From contig NZ_CABPRU010000007.1 in the NCBI RefSeq assembly GCF_902459705.1, forward strand, positions 124,001-188,000: 64,000 bases of DNA, read 5' to 3'. Position numbers and translations under genes: made by a program. Each line of letters opens with the position of its first letter. Position 1 is the first letter of the stretch. The notes under the pieces are model-generated. The model saw only the letters and a program-made list of their open reading frames with translations. It did not search any database and had not been told where the DNA came from. Of the stretch, positions 35,205-44,326 are shown in pieces. Source of the DNA: Pandoraea terrigena. Its GTDB lineage: Bacteria > Pseudomonadota > Gammaproteobacteria > Burkholderiales > Burkholderiaceae.

Positions 35205-35228
35205 ATCCGTCTGGACGGTCAATTAATT
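35205..35228. promoter_or_regulatory. Operator-like site, copy 2, upstream of the MaoC gene
   Basis: The sequence fits ATCCRTCTRGACGG-NN-AATTAATT and nearly matches the site at 28760-28783. The core CCGTC-TG-GACGG is a palindrome with a 2-nt centre. It lies between the TetR gene (ending at 35239) and the MaoC ATG (35168), at promoter distance. TATATATATAA is next to it at 35195-35205 and could be part of the -10 region of the promoter. Confidence 0.62.
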
Positions 35229-35238
35229 GGCAAAAAAA

Positions 35239-35826
35239 TTAGAGGAGTCCGTGGAGACACAGGTCCGACGCTTTTCGCGCCAATGTCGGCAGATCCAGCT
35301 TGCCCGTCGGCTCGTACCAGGTATAGGTCCAGTTGAGCATTCCGTAGATGAGCATTGCGTGAGCCGACACATCGAGGCGGGACGCAAACTTTGCCGCGTT
35401 CAGCTCTTCGAGCAGCGTTGAGAGTTGCCCAACCAGTCGGTGTTCGGCACGCCGCACCTCCTCGCGCACGGGCTCCGGCAGATACTCCGCATCGCCGAGG
35501 AGGACCTTGTGGCAATCACGCGACTCGAAGTAGTACTTCAGGTGTGCCAGTACGAACTCGCGCAGCTTGGTTTCCGGATTCAGCTTGGAAGTCGTGATGT
35601 CGCGCGCGATAGCCAACAGTCCATTCACGTGCTCGAGCAGCATCGCCTCGAGCATTGCTTCCTTCGACGGAAAGTAGTGATACATCCTCGACTTCGAAGC
35701 GTTGCAGGCGGCCCCGATATCGATGATGTTCGTATTTCTGAACCCCTTCTCTGCAAAAAGATGTGCCGCTGCCGCCAGGATTTGCGACTTGATGTCGTCG
35801 AAGTTCTCCGCCCGCGTACGTGCCAT
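35239..35826 (-). CDS. TetR-family regulator of the aromatic/branched-acid catabolic cluster
   Basis: A 195-residue TetR protein. The helix-turn-helix lies at about residues 12-58 (ILAAAAHLFAEKGF, IIDIGAACNASKSRMYHYF). The C-terminal part resembles the PaaR/FadR-like TetR group that binds CoA thioesters. It is immediately upstream of the MaoC-to-reductase cluster on the same strand, with an operator-like site between them and a matching site before the diiron oxygenase gene. It is probably the local repressor, released by an acyl-CoA intermediate. Confidence 0.85.
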   Translation of the reverse strand: MARTRAENFDDIKSQILAAAAHLFAEKGFRNTNIIDIGAACNASKSRMYHYFPSKEAMLEAMLLEHVNGLLAIARDITTSKLNPETKLREFVLAHLKYYFESRDCHKVLLGDAEYLPEPVREEVRRAEHRLVGQLSTLLEELNAAKFASRLDVSAHAMLIYGMLNWTYTWYEPTGKLDLPTLARKASDLCLHGLL

Positions 35827-36201
35827 GACCTTGCTTTTTTTACGATAAATGATCCCGTCATTCTATCCGATCGTGCTTCAGCACTCGCTGACGGGCCACC
35901 TGCGAGCGCGGTGAGAACCGAGACGCACCAGCTACGCTGGCGTTGCACCGGATGCGCTGGCAATCGTGCCAATGAAGCGATAGCGACCGCCGCACGTGGT
36001 GATCGTCGCCCTAGCCAACAGGATGGCGCGAAAGACCTGCGCGGTGCCGGCCCAAGATCGACCGTACCCAAAGCGATACGTGAGCGTGAAGCTCGCACGA
36101 GTGGCGAACGTATGAGAGATTGGTTCTGTAGAGGCGGAGCGTCGAAGGCTGCATTGGGAATCGAGAGGGATGGCAACGAGCGTTACCTTTCGCCCGCCTA
36201 T
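35827..36201. other. Intergenic region with no recognised feature
   Basis: The 375-bp stretch between the TetR start and the LysR stop should hold the TetR promoter at its left end. Open frames across it are shadows without recognisable domains. I see no RNA gene, repeat or clear transposon end. Confidence 0.4.
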
Positions 36202-37173
36202 TCAGCCGACACGCTCACTGGCTGGCTCGACCATGCTGAAGATGCGGCGGGTCGGACCATCCGGCGAAGAGGCCAACTCCCGTGCCACTCGCCAGAATGT
36301 CTCCAGGAATGCCAGTGCCGCGCCCTGTAACGGCTCATAGCGACGCGTGATGAGGCAGGTCGTGCCCTCGTCGGTAATCGCGTCGAAATCGAGTGCGACG
36401 AATCGGTCCCGCATGTCGGGCGTCTCGATCAGCGGCCACGGCACGGCCGTAAGCATGTCGGTCGAGCGCACGATCGCCAGCGCGGCGTTGACCGACCTGG
36501 CGAAGTGGCAGCGCTGCATGGCACCGTCGCGCTGGTCTTCCAGGAGGGCCCGGATCGCATGCGCCGTGCGCTCAATCGACCGGCTGAGCAACCAGTCGTA
36601 GCCAGCCAGCTCGGAAATCGCACGCGCGTTCTCCGCCGGATGGCCTGGGCGGCAGACGACTGCGAATGAATACGTATAGATCGGCCGGACTTCCAGTGCG
36701 CGCTCCTGGCCGACGTCCGGGTTTGGTCCAAAGGCGAAATCCAGTTGGCCGTTGCGCATGGCCGGATAGTCCCCACCCAGATGCTCGGCGATGTCGATCT
36801 GCACGTCGGGCCGAAGTTGCCGAAACGCCCGCACGACCGCCGGAATCACCCCGTGCATCAACCAGGGGGTGACGGCCATGCGAATCGTGCCTCCCTGCTT
36901 GGCACTTGCCAGCACGGCATCCTCGCTCGCCCGACGCAACTGCCCCAGGATCAGCCGCGCGTGCGAGAGCAGGGCAGTCCCCGCTGGCGTGAGTGACACG
37001 CCGTCGGGGCGCCGCTCCATCAACACCACATCCATTGATTGCTCAAGTTCCCGCATTGCCTTGCTGATAGCCGTTGGCGAGCGCCCCAGCCGATTCGCAG
37101 CGGTACGCACACTGCCGTGATCCGCCACGGCCACGAGACATTCGAGTTGATGCAGTTTCATCGCTATCGACAT
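36202..37173 (-). CDS. LysR-family transcriptional regulator
   Basis: A 323-residue LysR protein. The winged-helix region (LHQLECLVAVADHGSVRTAANRL, here split as LHQLECLVAVADHG and SVRTAANRLGRSPTAISKAM) fills residues 6-65, followed by the effector domain. It is divergent from the porin / M20 hydrolase / transporter genes at 37420-41068 and probably controls them. Starts at 37173 or 37161 are both possible; neither has a strong ribosome site. The C-terminal tail after residue 300 is longer than usual. Confidence 0.86.
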   Translation of the reverse strand: MSIAMKLHQLECLVAVADHGSVRTAANRLGRSPTAISKAMRELEQSMDVVLMERRPDGVSLTPAGTALLSHARLILGQLRRASEDAVLASAKQGGTIRMAVTPWLMHGVIPAVVRAFRQLRPDVQIDIAEHLGGDYPAMRNGQLDFAFGPNPDVGQERALEVRPIYTYSFAVVCRPGHPAENARAISELAGYDWLLSRSIERTAHAIRALLEDQRDGAMQRCHFARSVNAALAIVRSTDMLTAVPWPLIETPDMRDRFVALDFDAITDEGTTCLITRRYEPLQGAALAFLETFWRVARELASSPDGPTRRIFSMVEPASERVG

Positions 37174-37419
37174 GGTTCACGCGCAAGGAAGGCGGACATC
37201 GCGAGGCGATGACGCCAAGCCCGGCGCGACTTGGCTGTGACATTGAATCATCGACGGGCCTGGCATGGGTGTCAACCATTGGTTGACGCCGAAATTTGGC
37301 GTTGCCTACCCGCTGCAAATCGATCTGGCTACCATGCGTCGAACTTTACAAGTCGTACACAAACGATCCATAAGCACGGCCGCTTTCGACGGCCGACAAG
37401 GCATAGGCACAGGAGTCCA

Positions 37420-38499
37420 ATGCGTCAAACCCCCAATCGATCCGACACACGTCGTGCGAATCGCTTCACCGCGCGCGTCACCCTGACCGGTCTCACCGCC
37501 GGTACGCTCCTGGCCATGGGCAGCGCCCCGGCGCGGGCGGGCGTGCAGCTTTACGGCGCGGTCGACAACTACGTTAGCTATGACTCGGGGGGCAAGGGCA
37601 GCTCGACACAAGTGGGGAGCGGGGCGGGCTCGACCTCGCGCTTTGGCCTGACCGGCACGGAGGATCTGGGCGGAGGGCTCGAATCGGGTTTCCGTCTGGA
37701 GTCTGGCTTCAACGCCAATAACGGTACGCTGCAGTCGACCAACACCATCTTCAATCGTGAAGCCAACGTGTGGCTGAAGTCGCGCCGGTTCGGCATGTTC
37801 AAGCTCGGTCGCCAGTTTCCGACAATCTTCCCGTTGTCGTCTCAGGTCGATCCGTTCGCCCTGACCAAGTTCTCGCTGATGGCCAACGTAGCGTATGCCT
37901 CGTCGGACCTGGGCGGCAACGCTACCGGTATCGACTCCCGCGTGGCCAACGCGGTGAGCTACACCACGCCCGACATGAACGGCTTCTCGGGTCAGCTCCT
38001 TTATGGCTTCAGCGCGGCCTCCGCCGGCGGCACGCCGGCGCACTACACCGGGTATCTCGCGCAGTACGAGAACCCGCGGATGTATGCGGGAATTTCGTAC
38101 AACGTGGTGCGCAACGACCTGTCTCAGGCCACCGACCACTATGGCGCGGGCGTGTCGTACAAAATTGGCAACGCCACGCTGTCGCTGGCCTACAACCGCA
38201 TCGTGCCGAACGTTGCGTCGGGTCGCATTGCCACAACCTACCTGATTGGCGCAACGTTGCCGGTCGGCCCGCACGTGTTCAAGCTGTCCGTGCTCGAGCG
38301 CCTGGTGGCCGGAGGCGGTACTCATGCCTTCGGCGCGCTCGGCGGCTATGACTATCAGTTGTCCAGGCGTACGGCCCTGTACACCCGCGTTGCCTGGATC
38401 GCCAACGGTGGCGCGTCGTCACTCACGCTCGACAGCGCACCGACCAGCGCCGGGCGCGACGTTTTCGTCACAGCCCTTGGCGTGACACACCGTTTCTGA
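37420..38499 (+). CDS. Gram-negative porin
   Basis: A 359-residue outer-membrane porin. A long signal peptide covers about residues 1-43 (hydrophobic LTGLTAGTLLAMG, cleavage near ARAG). The mature start GVQLYGAVDNYVSYDSG and the terminal Phe of VTHRF are typical. ATG 37420 is backed by AGGAGT. It is the first gene of a unit with an M20 amidohydrolase and an MHS transporter, so it probably supplies the outer-membrane step for the same nutrient. Confidence 0.87.
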   Translation: MRQTPNRSDTRRANRFTARVTLTGLTAGTLLAMGSAPARAGVQLYGAVDNYVSYDSGGKGSSTQVGSGAGSTSRFGLTGTEDLGGGLESGFRLESGFNANNGTLQSTNTIFNREANVWLKSRRFGMFKLGRQFPTIFPLSSQVDPFALTKFSLMANVAYASSDLGGNATGIDSRVANAVSYTTPDMNGFSGQLLYGFSAASAGGTPAHYTGYLAQYENPRMYAGISYNVVRNDLSQATDHYGAGVSYKIGNATLSLAYNRIVPNVASGRIATTYLIGATLPVGPHVFKLSVLERLVAGGGTHAFGALGGYDYQLSRRTALYTRVAWIANGGASSLTLDSAPTSAGRDVFVTALGVTHRF

Positions 38500-38531
38500 T
38501 GCATCGCCTTCTTGTCATGACTGGAGACCCC

Positions 38532-39755
38532 ATGCCACACGACACCACTGAGCACGCCTTTCCGGCGGCGGTCGACGCCGACATTCCGGCTGACATTCTT
38601 GAGCACGACGCCAGCATGCGGGCCCTGCGCCACCAAATTCATGCCCACCCCGAACTGGCCTACGAGGAGTTCCAGACCAGCGACCTGGTGGCGGACAAGC
38701 TGACAGAGTGGGGCTACACAGTTACGCGCGGTATCGGCGGGACGGGGCTGGTCGGTACGCTCAAGGTAGGCGACAGCGCACGTACCTTGGGTCTACGTGC
38801 CGATATGGACGCGCTACCGATCCAGGAAGCGACCGGCAAGTCATACGCCAGCCGACATTCGGGAAAGATGCATGCATGCGGCCACGACGGCCACACCGCG
38901 ACGCTGCTCGCTGCGGCCCGTCATCTGGCCAGGACGCGTAATTTTGATGGCACGCTGCATTTGATTTTCCAACCCGCCGAAGAGGGCCTTGCCGGTGCGC
39001 GAAAGATGATCGAGGACGGCCTGTTCGAGCGCTTCCCATGCGACGGGCTGTTCGCCTATCACAACATGCCGGGCTTCCCGGTCGGCAAGATAGGCTTCCG
39101 TGCCGGCCCGGCGATGGCGTCGTCGGATACGGTGATCATTACCGTGCACGGCCGCGGCGGACACGGCTCGATGCCGCACATGAGTGTCGATCCCGTGCTG
39201 GTGTCATCGCACATCGTCGTGGCGCTGCAGTCGATCGTCTCGCGCAACGTCGACCCGCGCCGTATGGCCGTGGTGACGGTCGGTGCGATCCACGGCGGCG
39301 ACGCGCCCAACGTGATCCCGGACAGCGTTGAACTGCGCCTGTCAGTGCGCGCACATCTGCCGAAAGTGCGCGAGCAGTTGCGTGATCGCATCGTTGAACT
39401 GGTCAATGCACAGGCCAGCGTGTTCGGCGCGCATGTCGACGTCGATTATCGCTGGCGTTACCCGGCACTCGTCAACGACGTCGAAATGACCGAATTCGCG
39501 CGTCAGGTGGCGTTGGAATGGCTGGGCCCGCAGGGCCTGATGGACGATTTCGAGCCGCTCACGGGCAGCGAGGACTTCTCGTTCATGCTGGAGGCGTGCG
39601 CGGGCAGCTACCTGATTATCGGTAACGGCGAAGGGGAGGGCGGCTGCATGGTGCACAACCCGCATTACGATTTCAATGATGCGCTGCTGCCGATCGGAGC
39701 AACGTACTGGACGCGTTTGGTCGAGCGATTCCTGCGCATGGAGAACAAAGCATGA
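38532..39755 (+). CDS. M20 family amidohydrolase (hippurate hydrolase-like)
   Basis: A 407-residue M20D amidohydrolase. The motifs RHQIHAHPELAYEE, ADMDALPIQE, MHACGHDGHTATLL, PAEEGLAGA and GGHGSMPH are present, giving the two-metal site and catalytic Glu. ATG 38532 follows CTGGAGACC. It overlaps the following transporter by ATGA. The enzyme resembles the one at 5504-6694 over its whole length, and both are paired with MHS transporters, suggesting two systems for different N-acyl amino acids or amide conjugates. Confidence 0.88.
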   Translation: MPHDTTEHAFPAAVDADIPADILEHDASMRALRHQIHAHPELAYEEFQTSDLVADKLTEWGYTVTRGIGGTGLVGTLKVGDSARTLGLRADMDALPIQEATGKSYASRHSGKMHACGHDGHTATLLAAARHLARTRNFDGTLHLIFQPAEEGLAGARKMIEDGLFERFPCDGLFAYHNMPGFPVGKIGFRAGPAMASSDTVIITVHGRGGHGSMPHMSVDPVLVSSHIVVALQSIVSRNVDPRRMAVVTVGAIHGGDAPNVIPDSVELRLSVRAHLPKVREQLRDRIVELVNAQASVFGAHVDVDYRWRYPALVNDVEMTEFARQVALEWLGPQGLMDDFEPLTGSEDFSFMLEACAGSYLIIGNGEGEGGCMVHNPHYDFNDALLPIGATYWTRLVERFLRMENKA

Positions 39756-41068
39756 CGACCCGCATCGACACCACTGCAGCGCAGGCTGCACCAGGCGCCG
39801 AGAGCGCCCCTGCAGCATCGCTCACGAAGAAGATCGCGGCGATCACGATCGGGAACGGTCTGGAATTCTTCGATTTCGCGATCTACACGTATTTCGCGAC
39901 CGTGCTGGGCAAGCTGTTCTTTCCCGCTGCGTCGCCGCTTACGCAGTTGCTGCTGTCACTGGCGACGTTCGGCGTGGGCTTTGTGGTGCGGCCACTGGGC
40001 GGCATTGTGATCGGCGGTTATGCCGACCGACGAGGCCGCAAGGCAGCCATGACGCTCACGCTGTGGCTGATGGCCGCGGGCTCGGCAGTATTCGTGGTGG
40101 CGCCAACATACGCCCAAATCGGTATGGCCGCCCCCGTGTTGCTGGTCCTCGGCCGTTTGGTTCAGGGCTTCGCGGTGGGCGGCGAGGTGGGCGCGTCTAC
40201 GTCGATGCTGCTCGAATACGCCAGCGCCAACAATCGTGGTCTGTTCGCGAGCTGGCAATTGTTTAGCCAGGCGTTCTCGACGCTGCTCGGCTCGCTCGTG
40301 GGGCTGGCCCTGACCGCATCGCTGTCGCAGGAGCAACTGCTGGCGTGGGGCTGGCGCGTGCCGTTTTTGATTGGCATGGCGTTGATTCCACTGGGGACCT
40401 ACATTCGCAAGCATCTGGACGAGACGCACGAAGCCGAGCCAGCCAAGCGAGGGGCGCGCAGCCCGATTGCCGAAGTGATGGGCGCACACCGTCGTGCCCT
40501 GGTGCTCGGCATACTCATGACGGCAGGCGCGACTTCGTCGAACTACATCTCGCTGCACTACCTCACCAATTACGGCGTGGGCGTGCTTAAGCTGTCGTTA
40601 TCGAGTGGCTTGTGGGCATCGTTCGTGGCGGGTGGCCTGCAAATGGGACTGGCGGCAGTCGCCGGCATCGCAAGCGATCGCTGGGGGCGAAAGCGCGTGG
40701 TGACAATTGCCCGTGTGATCCTGCTCGCATCGATCGTTCCCGCGTTCGCGTGGCTGACAGCGGCACCCGATACCGGTCGCTTGCTGGTGGTGGCCGCAGT
40801 GCTGACGATTCCGACGGTATTCATTTCGGTGACGACTGTCACGATGATCACTGAGGTGTTCCCGCGTCATATCCGTGCCACAGGCTTGGCAATGGTCTAT
40901 GGTTTGGGCGTCTCGGTGTTCGGGGGCTTCGCGCAATTCATTGCGACGTGGCTGATCGGCGTGACCGGCTCAAAGCTCGCACCGGCCGGCTACGTCATTG
41001 CGATTGGATTGGTTTCGTTTGTGGCGGTGCTCAAGAGCGAGGAAATGGTGGGCAAGACGTTGGATTGA
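39752..41068 (+). CDS. MFS transporter, MHS type
   Basis: A 438-residue 12-segment transporter. IGNGLEFFDFAIYTYFAT and RPLGGIVIGGYADRRGRKA are MHS signatures, as in the transporter at 6843-8168. It overlaps the M20 gene by four bases (ATGA), indicating coupled expression, and should import the hydrolase's substrate. A perfect hairpin follows the stop codon. Confidence 0.87.
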   Translation: MTTRIDTTAAQAAPGAESAPAASLTKKIAAITIGNGLEFFDFAIYTYFATVLGKLFFPAASPLTQLLLSLATFGVGFVVRPLGGIVIGGYADRRGRKAAMTLTLWLMAAGSAVFVVAPTYAQIGMAAPVLLVLGRLVQGFAVGGEVGASTSMLLEYASANNRGLFASWQLFSQAFSTLLGSLVGLALTASLSQEQLLAWGWRVPFLIGMALIPLGTYIRKHLDETHEAEPAKRGARSPIAEVMGAHRRALVLGILMTAGATSSNYISLHYLTNYGVGVLKLSLSSGLWASFVAGGLQMGLAAVAGIASDRWGRKRVVTIARVILLASIVPAFAWLTAAPDTGRLLVVAAVLTIPTVFISVTTVTMITEVFPRHIRATGLAMVYGLGVSVFGGFAQFIATWLIGVTGSKLAPAGYVIAIGLVSFVAVLKSEEMVGKTLD

Positions 41069-41116
41069 GGTGAGCCTGCCCCGGCGCCGCGCCGGGTCAT
41101 TCGACCGGTGGGTGAA

Positions 41117-41151
41117 GCGCCCCATCGATTTACGATGAATCGATGGGGCGC
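41117..41151. terminator. Hairpin between convergent transporter and alcohol dehydrogenase genes
   Basis: A perfect 14-bp stem, GCGCCCCATCGATT pairing with AATCGATGGGGCGC around a 7-nt loop, lies between the ends of the convergent genes. There is no T run on either side. It probably works as a bidirectional transcription barrier. Confidence 0.6.
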
Positions 41152-41179
41152 GGGACACGCGTCTACAGCGCTTCCCCCA

Positions 41180-42328
41180 TCAAAATGCGCGTCGGAAAAT
41201 CTCCTCGATCTCGGCCTGCTCGGCACGCCGCGGGTTGGTGAGCCCACAGGCATCGTGCATCGCATTCGCCGCGAGCGTCGGAACGTCTTGTGTCTTCGCC
41301 CCAAGCTCCGAGAGCCCCGAGGGAATCCCGATATCCTTCGATAAACGCCGAATTGCCGCAATCGCGACCTTTGCGCCCTCCTCGTCGCTCAGGCCGTCAA
41401 CCGATTCGTCCATTGCCTGGGCAATATCCTTCAACCGGCCGGCGCTCACGCTCGCGTTGAACTCTTCCACGTGAGGCAGCAGAATCGCATTGCAAACGCC
41501 GTGCGGCAAGTCATAGAATCCGCCGAGCTGGTGCGCCATCGCGTGCACATAGCCAAGCGACGCATTGTTGAACGCCATCCCCGCCAGAAACTGCGCATAG
41601 GCCATATTCTCGCGCGCGGTCATGTCATCCCCGTGAGACACGGCACGGCGCAGGTTTCGCGATATCAGCGTGACGGCCTTGAGCGCGCAAGCATCCGTAA
41701 TGGGTGTCGCCGCCGTCGACACGTACGCTTCGGTTGCGTGCGTCAGCGCGTCCATTCCGGTCGCTGCGGTCAACCCCTTCGGCATCGCCGCCATCAGTGT
41801 CGGATCGTTGACCGACAACAACGGCGTAACGTTACGGTCGACGATGGCCATCTTCACGTGACGCTTCTCGTCGGTGATGATGCAGAACCGCGTCATTTCG
41901 CTTGCGGTTCCCGCCGTCGTATTGATCGCCACGAGCGGCATCTGAGGCTTCTTCGAGCGATCCACGCCTTCATAGTCCGCGATCTTCCCGCCATTGGCCG
42001 CGCACAGCGCGATTCCCTTCGCGCAGTCGTGCGGCGAACCGCCGCCCAGCGAAATCACGAAGTCACATTGATGCTGCTCGAGCATTGCCAGCCCCGCTTC
42101 CACGTTTCCTGCCGTGGGGTTCGGCTTGACCCCGTCGAATACCGTCGACTGGATGTCCTGCTTCATCAGCAGCTTCGCCACCTTTTCCGCGACACCCGCC
42201 TTGGCGAGTCCGGCGTCGGTCACGATCAGTGCACGCCGGAAGTGGTACTGACGCAGCGCGGACATCGCCTCGTCGAGGCTACCAATGCCCATCACGTTGA
42301 CTGCGGGGATAAAGAAAGTCGTGCTCAT
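41180..42328 (-). CDS. Iron-containing alcohol dehydrogenase
   Basis: A 382-residue type III alcohol dehydrogenase. The nucleotide motif [11 protein letters not shown] is at about residues 96-106, and iron ligands are in the [12 protein letters not shown] region and [16 protein letters not shown]. It interconverts primary alcohols and aldehydes with NAD. ATG 42328 follows TGGAGC. It lies 184 bp downstream of an aldehyde dehydrogenase gene on the same strand and would supply that enzyme's aldehyde from ethanol or a related alcohol. Confidence 0.88.
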   Translation of the reverse strand: MSTTFFIPAVNVMGIGSLDEAMSALRQYHFRRALIVTDAGLAKAGVAEKVAKLLMKQDIQSTVFDGVKPNPTAGNVEAGLAMLEQHQCDFVISLGGGSPHDCAKGIALCAANGGKIADYEGVDRSKKPQMPLVAINTTAGTASEMTRFCIITDEKRHVKMAIVDRNVTPLLSVNDPTLMAAMPKGLTAATGMDALTHATEAYVSTAATPITDACALKAVTLISRNLRRAVSHGDDMTARENMAYAQFLAGMAFNNASLGYVHAMAHQLGGFYDLPHGVCNAILLPHVEEFNASVSAGRLKDIAQAMDESVDGLSDEEGAKVAIAAIRRLSKDIGIPSGLSELGAKTQDVPTLAANAMHDACGLTNPRRAEQAEIEEIFRRAF

Positions 42329-42446
42329 GGTCATGCTCCATTTCTGTCCCATCGAGGGGAGTGCACCGCGCTCGTCCGGCATGGTCGATCACCCACGCGA
42401 ACCCTTGAGCGGTGTAACGAATCGGTTTTCGCAAACGATGGGAACA

Positions 42447-42469
42447 GCATCGCACCCATGGTGCGATGC
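42447..42469. repeat. Perfect hairpin in the aldehyde/alcohol dehydrogenase spacer
   Basis: GCATCGCAC and GTGCGATGC form a 9-bp perfect inverted repeat around CCATG, in the 184-bp gap between the two dehydrogenase genes. It could be an operator, an attenuator or an mRNA processing site. No sigma-54 promoter was found in this gap. Confidence 0.4.
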
Positions 42470-42512
42470 GTCATTGATCTGCCGCAAGTTCAGCGGCGAA
42501 TAGACAGGGCGC

Positions 42513-44033
42513 TCAAAAGAAGCCGAGCGGATTGACGTCGTAGCTCACCAGCAGATTCTTCGTTTGCTGATAGTGATCGAGCATCATCTTGTGCGTCTCG
42601 CGGCCGATGCCAGACTTCTTGTACCCGCCGAACGCGGCGTGTGCCGGATAGAGGTGGTAGCAGTTGGTCCATACGCGTCCGGCCTGAATGGCTCGGCCCA
42701 TGCGATATGCGCGATTGATGTCGCGTGTCCATACCCCGGCGCCCAAACCGAACTCGGTGTCGTTCGCAATGGCCAATGCCTCCGCTTCATCCCGGAACGT
42801 CGTCACCCCAACGACCGGGCCGAAGATCTCTTCCTGGAACACGCGCATGCGGTTATCGCCCTTGAGCAGCGTTGGCTGGATGTAGAAGCCCGACGCCAGC
42901 GGACCGCCCAGCGACTCGATGCCTCCGCCCGTCAGCACCTGTGCGCCTTCCTTGCGGGCGAGATCGAGATACGTGAGGATCTTGTCGTACTGCTGCTGCG
43001 ACGCCTGCGCGCCGACGGCCGTCTCGGTATCGAGCGGATCGCCGCGCTTGATGCGTGCCACCCGCGCCATCACCACCTCCATGAAGGGCTCATAGATCGA
43101 TTCCTGCACGAGCGCCCGCGACGGACACGTGCAGACCTCGCCCTGGTTCAGGAAGCCGAGCACAAGTCCTTCGGCCGCCTTCTCGATGAACGCCGGCTCG
43201 CCGTGCATGATGTCGTCGAAGAAGATATTCGGTGACTTGCCGCCCAACTCGACCGTGCTGGGGATCAGGTTGGCCGCAGCCATCGACAGGATGTGGCCAC
43301 CGACCGGCGTCGACCCGGTGAAGGCGATTTTCGCGATGCGGCGACTGGTCGCCAGCGCTTCGCCCGCTTCCTTGCCGAAACCCTGCACGATGTTGAGCAC
43401 GCCGGGTGGCAGCAGATCGCCAACCAACTCGGCGAACAGCGTGATCGAGAGCGGTGTCTGCTCGGCAGGCTTGAGGACCACGCAGTTCCCCGCCGCGAGT
43501 GCTGGGGCGAGCTTCCACGCCGCCATCAACAGCGGGAAATTCCACGGAATGATCTGGCCGACGACCCCCAGCGGCTCATGGAAGTGATATGCGGCCGTGT
43601 GCTCGTCGATCTCGGCCGCCGTGCCTTCCTGCGCGCGGATGCAACCGGCGAAGTAGCGGAAGTGATCGACGGCCAGTGGCAGATCCGCCGCAAGCGTCTC
43701 GCGCACCGGCTTGCCGTTGTCCCACGTTTCTGCGACGGCGAACCGTTCGAGTTGCGCTTCGAGCCGGTCAGCGATCTGTAACAGGATGCGCGAGCGGGCT
43801 TGCACCGACGTCTTGCCCCACTTGGGCGCCGCCGCGTGTGCCGCATCGAGCGCCAGCTCGATGTCCGCACTGTTCGAGCGTGGGAACTCTCCGATTACAC
43901 CGCCGGTGACGGGCGACGTGTTGGTGAAATAGCGGCCTTCCACGGGCGGGACGAACTTGCCACCGATGTAGTTCTCGTAACGCGTCTGCAAGGTCAACAG
44001 GGCACCGGGGGTGCCGGGCGGGGCGTATTGCAT
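42513..44033 (-). CDS. Aldehyde dehydrogenase (AldB/ExaC type)
   Basis: A 506-residue NAD-dependent aldehyde dehydrogenase. [12 protein letters not shown] holds the general-base Glu, [11 protein letters not shown] the catalytic Cys, and PWNFPLLM and EEIFGPVV are family motifs. The overall type is the acetaldehyde-oxidising AldB/ExaC group. ATG 44033 follows GGAGACACACC. A sigma-54 promoter lies 55-70 bp upstream, and the divergent gene encodes an AcoR-like activator, so it is probably induced by its own aldehyde or a related compound. Confidence 0.9.
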   Translation of the reverse strand: MQYAPPGTPGALLTLQTRYENYIGGKFVPPVEGRYFTNTSPVTGGVIGEFPRSNSADIELALDAAHAAAPKWGKTSVQARSRILLQIADRLEAQLERFAVAETWDNGKPVRETLAADLPLAVDHFRYFAGCIRAQEGTAAEIDEHTAAYHFHEPLGVVGQIIPWNFPLLMAAWKLAPALAAGNCVVLKPAEQTPLSITLFAELVGDLLPPGVLNIVQGFGKEAGEALATSRRIAKIAFTGSTPVGGHILSMAAANLIPSTVELGGKSPNIFFDDIMHGEPAFIEKAAEGLVLGFLNQGEVCTCPSRALVQESIYEPFMEVVMARVARIKRGDPLDTETAVGAQASQQQYDKILTYLDLARKEGAQVLTGGGIESLGGPLASGFYIQPTLLKGDNRMRVFQEEIFGPVVGVTTFRDEAEALAIANDTEFGLGAGVWTRDINRAYRMGRAIQAGRVWTNCYHLYPAHAAFGGYKKSGIGRETHKMMLDHYQQTKNLLVSYDVNPLGFF

Positions 44034-44087
44034 GGTGTGTCTCCGAATATTGTCTTGTCGGTGGCGCGGGGGCCACACGGGACAACA

Positions 44088-44103
44088 AGCAAGTCGCGGG
44101 CCA
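44088..44103 (-). promoter_or_regulatory. Sigma-54 promoter of the aldehyde dehydrogenase gene
   Basis: The minus strand reads TGGCCCGCGACTTGCT, which differs from the consensus TGGCACGNNNNTTGCW at one position. GG and GC spacing is exact. The transcript would start near 44077, giving a leader of about 44 nt before ATG 44033. Confidence 0.75.
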
Positions 44104-44171
44104 CCCCGGGCCTGTCGCCGATTCACGGGGCTGACGCCCGCACGACAACGGGCAAGGTGTGCCGAATCCGA

Positions 44172-44204
44172 GACACGTTTGTCTTGTGCGGTGACACAGG
44201 TGTC
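44172..44204. promoter_or_regulatory. Paired palindromes, likely activator-binding sites
   Basis: GACACGTTTGTC (44172-44183, one mismatch) and GACACAGGTGTC (44193-44204, perfect) share the pattern GACAC-NN-GTGTC and are spaced by 21 bp, two helical turns. They lie about 70-100 bp upstream of the sigma-54 promoter at 44088-44103. They are the likely enhancer sites for the AcoR-like regulator encoded from 44327. Confidence 0.68.
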
Positions 44205-44326
44205 CCGTTCGCGTGACAGGCAATCGCTGGATGCCTGCCGATTGACATACCGCATTGCAATCGCCTCCGGCATGGGACATGCTTCAGGAACGACGACGAG
44301 ATCATTCGGCACGGGGGAGACGACCA

